From Ceratodon purpureus (Eukaryota > Streptophyta > Bryopsida > Pseudoditrichales > Ditrichaceae), in NCBI GenBank assembly GCA_014871385.1, contig CM026426.1:76890300-76954299 (forward strand): a stretch of DNA of 64,000 nucleotides, read 5' to 3'. This document shows, piece by piece, positions 58,371-64,000 of this stretch. The position numbers and the translations under genes were made by a program. Within the stretch, counting starts at the first letter, position 1. Each line of letters starts with the position of its first letter. A model generated the notes under the pieces. That model was not told the DNA's origin and did no database searches. It saw only the letters and a list, made by a program, of their open reading frames with translations.

Positions 58371-59819
58371 CTGAAATTTCTTCACATTGTAAACCGCATC
58401 ATTGTTTCTCATATTATCCTTGATGTTCGTTGGTCTCCCCTGGCTGATCCAGACATTTCGGGCACTTAAGATATTCGTCCCCCACGTAGGTTGAGCATGG
58501 TTGAGATGGTTACACATGTTGTAGAATTCAGAAATCCTCACAAGAATAAGGGGATCCTTGGACCAAACTATATATGCATCCCAAGTTTCGAGCTCTTTCT
58601 TTCGTTTCTCCCCACATCCCTGAATTTGCAACTCCTGTGATGCAACAATACTATGTTGCCCATTGATAATCATAAACTTGCCGTCCTTGATATCACTCCA
58701 TGATGTTGGCTTCTCTGGCAACAGCTCCATATTGTCCTGCACTGGCATAAGGCAAACTTTCTGTCTTTGGTTAATATCACCCATGTGTACGAGCTCCTCC
58801 TTCACGGACTTTACTATATCCCGCTCTAAGTCACGAATGATATATTCATCCTTAGCAATGTGGCACTGCTTTACATTCACCGGGAATGTCGTATTCATAT
58901 TGAATACGTAGGCCTCGGTACAGTCGTCCCAGAAGGTCTTCTGGATCTCCGTGAACTTCTCGTAATCGGGCACCTCCTTATCCTTCTTTTTAGTCTTCTT
59001 CGTCTCCTCAGTTTGCGTGAGGACTGAACCCGAACTACCGGCCTTTGCTGTCGGCTTTCTCTTCTTCTTGGTAGGACCGTCTTCATCATCTTCCACTCTG
59101 GTTTGCTTTAAGACCCTAGACTTTGCCGGAGTTGGAACAGCCGACGAAGGTCTTTGTTGAATACTGCCCCGAGAAGGTGTAGCACAGTCGTCGCGGGTGG
59201 AGACAACACCTGCACTCTGTAACGACACGGGTGGGGTCTTCTCTACTACCGTGTCCGTTATGAAGTGGGTCAAGGTAAGGAATACCCGTGAGAGTCTTCG
59301 TCCAAGTGCCACTGCTTTCAATGGGCTACCGTCTGCACTCTTCCAGGAGACCTTCTGTATTTCGTCCATCAAACTCTCTCCCGATGTACCCATTAAGTTG
59401 CTAATCATTGGCTCCAGGTCAAAGTTCGTGATCTTTTTATCGACTTCGATGACAAGGGAGTGTACATGTGTTAGGTCACACGCAGACTCCTGATCCACTG
59501 CCCCTACAACAACAACTATGTAGCTCCCGTGATGCTCCTCAATCACCTTAACTCTCTCGACGACACATAGATCTAGATATCGAGGCGAATTCTTTTCTTT
59601 GTGTAAAATCCGCACGAACTTCTGGTACCTAGAGACAGCCATTGACCATCCGTCTACATGGTCTTTGAACTTCCATAGCGATCCGTAGGAGTGTTCCAGG
59701 GAGGCTTCGAAGAAAGGCTCGTCGGGATCCGGGTTAATAAAAGGCTCGATGAAGGGCTCGAGGTGACTCATATCATACCCGTCGGGCATGAGTACTTTAG
59801 TTGGTATAGTCATCTGCAA
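58371..59819 (-). CDS. Exon A: N-terminal region with ParB-like motif
   Basis: 483 codons from ATG 59819. Residues about 1-190 form an unknown globular domain (DGYDMSHLEPFIEPFINPDPDEPFF). A basic, likely nuclear signal (TKKKRKPTAK, about 250) and a KKTKKKDKE stretch follow. From about 300, YIIRDLERDIVKSV, the segment DGKFMIINGQHSIVASQEL (about 380-395) fits the ParB/sulfiredoxin G-x-H-(R/S)-x2-A signature. Arg is replaced by Ser, so nucleotide chemistry may be lost. Confidence 0.55.
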
Positions 59820-59845
59820 TGAATGTCGAGAACAAAGTTAAATCA

Positions 59846-60695
59846 TTTAGCTCACAGTGAGCTAAATATGCCTACTACTATACTCTAAACAAACTGTCCT
59901 ATCCATTATATAAGTGAACTCTAGAATCATGTTTTGATAATACTGAACAAGAAGTGGTATTTTTATTAATTTAGCTCACAGTGAGCTAAATTGCGTAGCT
60001 TTCAGACCCTTCGATGGATGCTCTTAGTTCCTTTTAGAACAGTTGGGAAATAAAATTGCATACCTGAATTCAGAAATGAACACGGTATTAGATTCTAATG
60101 AAATGAGAAATTACTAGCACTTGTAATGATAAACAGTCTACAAGTGAAGCAGAATTCAGATCACAGTATGCTAATATGTTGTTTATCTTTATTGTAAAAT
60201 CTAAATGCTAGTGAAACTGTCTTTGAATGTTTAAGTACTTAGCTCACAGTGAGCTAAATTAGAGTTAATCCCAAACTCAAGATGTTTCATTTTCTTCAAA
60301 CCTCCTTCTTACTCGAAAAGTCCTTGATGTAAACATATTGTTTTTCTGGTTCTTAGATATATTTAGCTCACAGTGAGCTAAATTGAGATTGGATTGGGCA
60401 GCATTTTGCCTCCTGTGACCTAAAATTTGAACAAATTCGCTCGTTCTGTATTAGGTCATTCCAAATGCTAGTAGAATTTAGCTCACAGTGAGCTAAATTC
60501 TGGTCTATCTGATAAAGGTTATGTTTTCTGTGAACATAAAACTAGTTTTACCCGGATTATTGTTCTATCTCTAAGATACATTATTGCAGATTAGACCAAC
60601 TTTAGCTCACAGTGAGCTAAACATTACAGTTTCTCAACGCACTTCTGGCTCACTCTGCATCCAATTAGTCATAGTTTAGCTCACATTGAGCAAAA
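59846..60695. repeat. Cluster of seven palindromes upstream of the ParB-like gene
   Basis: Sites at 59846-59866, 59970-59990, 60239-60258, 60362-60382, 60477-60497, 60601-60621 and 60675-60695. Half-site TTTAGCTCAC, one central A or T, then its reverse complement; some sites extend the symmetry by an outer A/T pair. Spacings are irregular (about 54-250 bp). The last site has ATTGAGC in its right half. They lie upstream of the ATG at 59819, as a promoter or subterminal zone would. No protein is known to bind them. Confidence 0.85.
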
Positions 60696-60699
60696 CGTC

Positions 60700-62560
60700 T
60701 ATTTACATTACTATTTCAAAATGAGTTTAAACTACTGTAAATCTCACATATCAATATGAAACATACAAACATGAATACTTCTGAACTTTTCTATATCAAT
60801 TAACATCAAAATGAGTTGCAACGTCTGGCAAAGACAAAAGAAAATGATAGTAGAGGGTACAAACACACAATTACAATAGGATCAAAAAATGCACATATTA
60901 AAAACACATACAACGATATCATTGAATTACGACTACATTGGAGAACAATGGATTCAACTGTACAGGGAATAAACTCTACATATGATAGAGTTCAATGAAA
61001 AACATCATGATAATTAAAACTCCCTACAAATTTGAAGAAAAGAAATTAAACCTCTGCGAATTCTACAAACAAACATTTATGAATCTACAACGATGCCGAA
61101 AATATCTAGAACCGCTAATGCAGTACTACTAGCTCATACAGTGTTAAAACAGAAAACATATAGGAGACATCATGCGATCTTCCTGGAGACCTAAACAACA
61201 CTTGAAAGGGAGAATATTTAACAACACCACAGGTCAGAGAAATGGAAATGTGCATACTAGTACTCTAAAAACTGTGATTTGCGGGCTGACTTGAAATTGG
61301 CGATCTCACACCGTTACAGAAGTCACAACGCCAGCAGTCGTATACAACCTAATAGACAAAGGTTAACATTTCAATATGAGTCTACTTCACAGGTTTGTTG
61401 TATCTATATCGAATTAAATTAACAAATCTGATGTAACAAAGTTCTATAAAACTAAGACAAACCACGCTGTTCTTGTGCAACACAATAACCACAACATAAT
61501 TAATGAAGGGTCACTCTTACCGTGTCTGTCAAAACGTTGCCTAATAAAATTTCGCACAGATTCTGACTATGAAAACCCGAAAACAGGTTTGATATCGGTA
61601 TCTGCACAAAAGACGCAAGAGTCCGATCACTTTTAGATGGGAAAGTTTAGGTCGTCGCGGGACAGAAACTGGACGCGAAAATGGAAACATAACCTTGCAA
61701 ACGCAGAACAAGAAAACAATCATTTCTACAACATAGAGAAATCTACTACCAAAACTTACATCGACTGCGGAACAGAAGTTACAGATGCTTCACTGCCTAC
61801 AAACCGTCGGTTTGGATCAACAAACGAAATCCAGGAGCAACAAGAAGACCATCAAGTCGAAATATACAAAGGAGTAATAATAACGCAACATCAGGACCTA
61901 AAGAAGCAAAAAACTAAACAACATAAGGCATACAACGTACCTTCGTATGCAGCGCCGCCCAGCAACAGTTCCCGAAAGGAAACGAAGAAATTCTATACGA
62001 ACCTAAACACCTAAACCTCAACAGAGGTAACTCTTGCGCTGAAGATGAACCGCTCTAGGGTTTCTAGAATAGTTAGAATCTAACAACAACAACTATCGAC
62101 AATGCCTTTGTTCATCCTGGACATAACAAACTCGGGAGCACCTACACCCAAATCATCACCACGGTCCTCCAGAAAACAAACCTAAAACACTAAACTGAAA
62201 TGAGAACCCTACATCTCCAACACCACGACCTTCACAAATGAAACCATAACATGGTGCTTCGCGTGGGGAGAGACGATGCGAAGCAGTCTCGGTAATTTGA
62301 CGCAGGCGAGGCAGCGAGGCAGACTCGGGCGTCGGTGACTTACACGGAGACTAAGAAGACTGTAAAAAAAATGAACGCAGTCGTGGACTGTTCACGACCC
62401 GTCGGGCAGGGCAGCGAAATAAAATCACATGGCGGCTGCGCGCAGCGACTCCAGCCATAGAGGCGGTGCCACGTATAGGAGTAACTTCTAGCATTTATAA
62501 TGTACATGTACACGAAAGCAAAATATACAGCAGTAAAGGAAACTCCATTATCTGTGAAAA
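60700..62560. other. Non-coding stretch
   Basis: No supported gene. Frames at 60816 and 61637 are lysine/asparagine-rich and unconvincing. 62250-62480 is GC-richer, with repeated CGAGGCAGCGAGGCAG-type units. Confidence 0.4.
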
Positions 62561-62564
62561 ATAA

Positions 62565-62616
<52 letters not shown>

Positions 62617-62657
62617 TTATATTTATATATATATATTTATATACATATATACATATG

Positions 62658-62708
<51 letters not shown>

Positions 62709-62745
62709 GTTCAAATATATGTATATATATATATACATGTATACT
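62561..62745. repeat. TA microsatellite
   Basis: Long (TA)n runs broken by TATTTATA and ATACATAT-type interruptions. This is simple sequence and a likely site of assembly or replication slippage. Confidence 0.9.
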
Positions 62746-63780
62746 TTTTTCTTTTCTTATTTTATATTTTTTCCAATAATCTTCTTAAACCTTAAATTTA
62801 TTTACGAAATCTACAAATTGTAAGGTTGTTTGTAGTATAAAATCATTTTTTATATTCTTTATGGTCTTTCATCAGACATAAATTTAGAATTATTTATTCT
62901 ATGCAACATTAAGTACATACGCAATAGAATACACTAAAATACATTAAAAAAAAATCATCTAAAATTTACAAAATTCAAGAGGTAAAACTATAATAGGTTG
63001 CCCTCCCATTCCCTATTTAGGTATAGGTATTTATACTTATATTTATGTATAAGTATTTATACATTTATACAATTGTAGAGGAAGATATATATATATATAT
63101 ATATATATAATCAACTAATGAAAACAAGGGTAAAAAATATAATTACACATGTACAATAATATAACTAAAAATTTTAAAAATAATCATAATATATTAATAT
63201 ACATAGATATTAATATATATATGTCCATTATATATGAATATATAAATATGAATATATATATGAATATATATATGAATATATATATATGAATATATATATC
63301 CATTATGTTCTTAAATACTGTATTGTCATAAATTGCAAAATGAATTTAGGGTGATTTGACCTAATTATATACACTTTATAAAAATATAGATGTTACAAAT
63401 GATGTAGAGCAATGAGTATTTATATCTACTAATATATATTCAATGGATTTGAGAAAATGTACCTACATTGAGAGGTATGTCTTAGGTATCTTGAAGTACA
63501 AATCTATGTACTCGATATAACATATAATATCAAATCATATTATACTATATATAAATATACGTATAGATATATGGTATATCCTATACATTATATAATATGA
63601 ACATTTTAACATATGTAAATATATAAACATTTTGACGTTTACCTCTTTAAACCCTTAACTAGAATATGCTTATAAAATATACACCTAAAAAAACTTAAAA
63701 TTATGTATAATGAATGAATAATTATTAATATAATTATGAATATATTTCCGTAGATAAAAGTATGTATGTATATCACGTAT
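62746..63780. other. AT-rich non-coding stretch
   Basis: AT-rich with short TATATAT tracts (about 63090-63110; 63240-63300) and no gene. Confidence 0.5.
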
Positions 63781-63789
63781 AAATATACA

Positions 63790-64000
63790 CCTATCATTAT
63801 ATGCAAACATATACATTATATATGTATATATATATATCTATAAATTTATATTTATAGAAATATCTTTCTATATATATATATATATGTGTGGATGAAAATA
63901 TGTACGTAACATATAAATATACACGTATCATATGCAAAATTTTACATTATATATATATAGATATATATATATATCTATATATATATATATCTATATATAT
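63790..64000. repeat. TA microsatellite at the window end
   Basis: TATATATATCTA-type units continue to the end of the window. Confidence 0.85.

Larger units (their letters stand above)
53272..59819 (-). pseudogene. ParB-like / methyltransferase-like / FCP1-like fusion gene (copy 2)
   Basis: Four exons on the minus strand: A 58371-59819, B 56718-58047, C 54502-56070, D 53272-54057. All joins are phase 0 and have GT...AG borders (CAG|GTATAC; TTTTTCAG|AAATTT; CTCGG|GTAAGA; TGTTCCAG|ATTTAT; CTTGAG|GTATGC; TTTCCAG|GCTAAA). Together they give about 1,710 codons. Exon A has a ParB-like motif, B and the start of C a methyltransferase-like motif I, C an acidic and coiled-coil region, D an FCP1-like phosphatase. 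The copy has TAG codons at 57526-57528 and 55933-55935 and one extra T near 57285; dropping that base makes exon B 443 codons exactly. The damage is slight, so it was active recently. Family-level function is unknown. Confidence 0.65.

Noticed and set aside
58371..59819. Bacterial contamination as source of the ParB-like gene
   Set aside because: It has spliceosomal introns, nuclear-signal-like basic clusters and a plant-like FCP1 domain.
59846..60695. CRISPR-like array
   Set aside because: The units are palindromes with irregular spacing, no leader or cas genes and a clear eukaryotic context.

Overview
The window comes from a plant-type nuclear genome (streptophyte, possibly a non-seed lineage; the species is not identifiable from sequence alone). 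The evidence is spliceosomal introns with GT...AG borders, a plant-style Ty1/copia element with an initiator-tRNA-like primer site, CACTA parts found together in plants (Tnp2-like transposase, DUF4218, DUF4216 and Transposase_24-like proteins), MULE and hAT structures, and long AT-rich microsatellites. I see no rRNA, tRNA or CRISPR array. Almost everything is mobile or derived from mobile DNA, and most reading frames are decayed.

Layout. 0.2-1.85 kb: a RING-like pseudogene (+). 2.5-7.4 kb: a many-exon decayed gene (-) with a ParB/sulfiredoxin-like motif (EGNHRLAA) followed by an N6/N4 DNA-methyltransferase-like motif I. 8.2-15.0 kb: a MULE-like transposase gene (+) split by a 253-bp MITE and by a 3.5-kb hAT-like element with an 8-bp target duplication. 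15.0-17.7 kb: remains of an LTR element on the minus strand. 18.5-23.4 kb: a gypsy-like gag-protease element without reverse transcriptase, with a second copy of the MITE inside gag. 24.12-28.82 kb: a full-length but decayed copia element with an ACCTT target duplication, lying in what looks like an intron of a minus-strand gene (exons 29015-29461 and 23412-24086). 30.2-47.7 kb: a probable large CACTA composite with Tnp2, DUF4218 and DUF4216 on the minus strand and a Transposase_24-like gene on the plus strand. 49.5-51.5 kb: a stray DUF4216 fragment and a small ORF paralogous to one at 30.7 kb.

The most unusual locus is 52.1-60.7 kb. Four minus-strand exons, joined by introns that keep phase 0, form one gene of about 1,700 codons. 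It has a ParB-like motif, a methyltransferase-like domain, an acidic coiled-coil region and an FCP1/HAD-like phosphatase domain. The gene and its upstream region carry 14 copies of one palindrome (half-site TTTAGCTCAC, a central A/T, then the reverse complement), seven of them packed into 850 bp just upstream of the start codon. This resembles the subterminal binding-site arrays of DNA transposons and may mark an undescribed ParB-methyltransferase mobile element or a regulatory system. The 2.5-7.4 kb gene is a diverged relative without the palindromes.

60.8-64.0 kb is non-coding and increasingly AT-rich, ending in long TA microsatellites. Across the window, in-frame stops in decayed frames are mostly TAG, many at positions where CAG or CTG would restore a plausible codon. 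That suggests deamination at methylated CHG sites rather than a variant genetic code.
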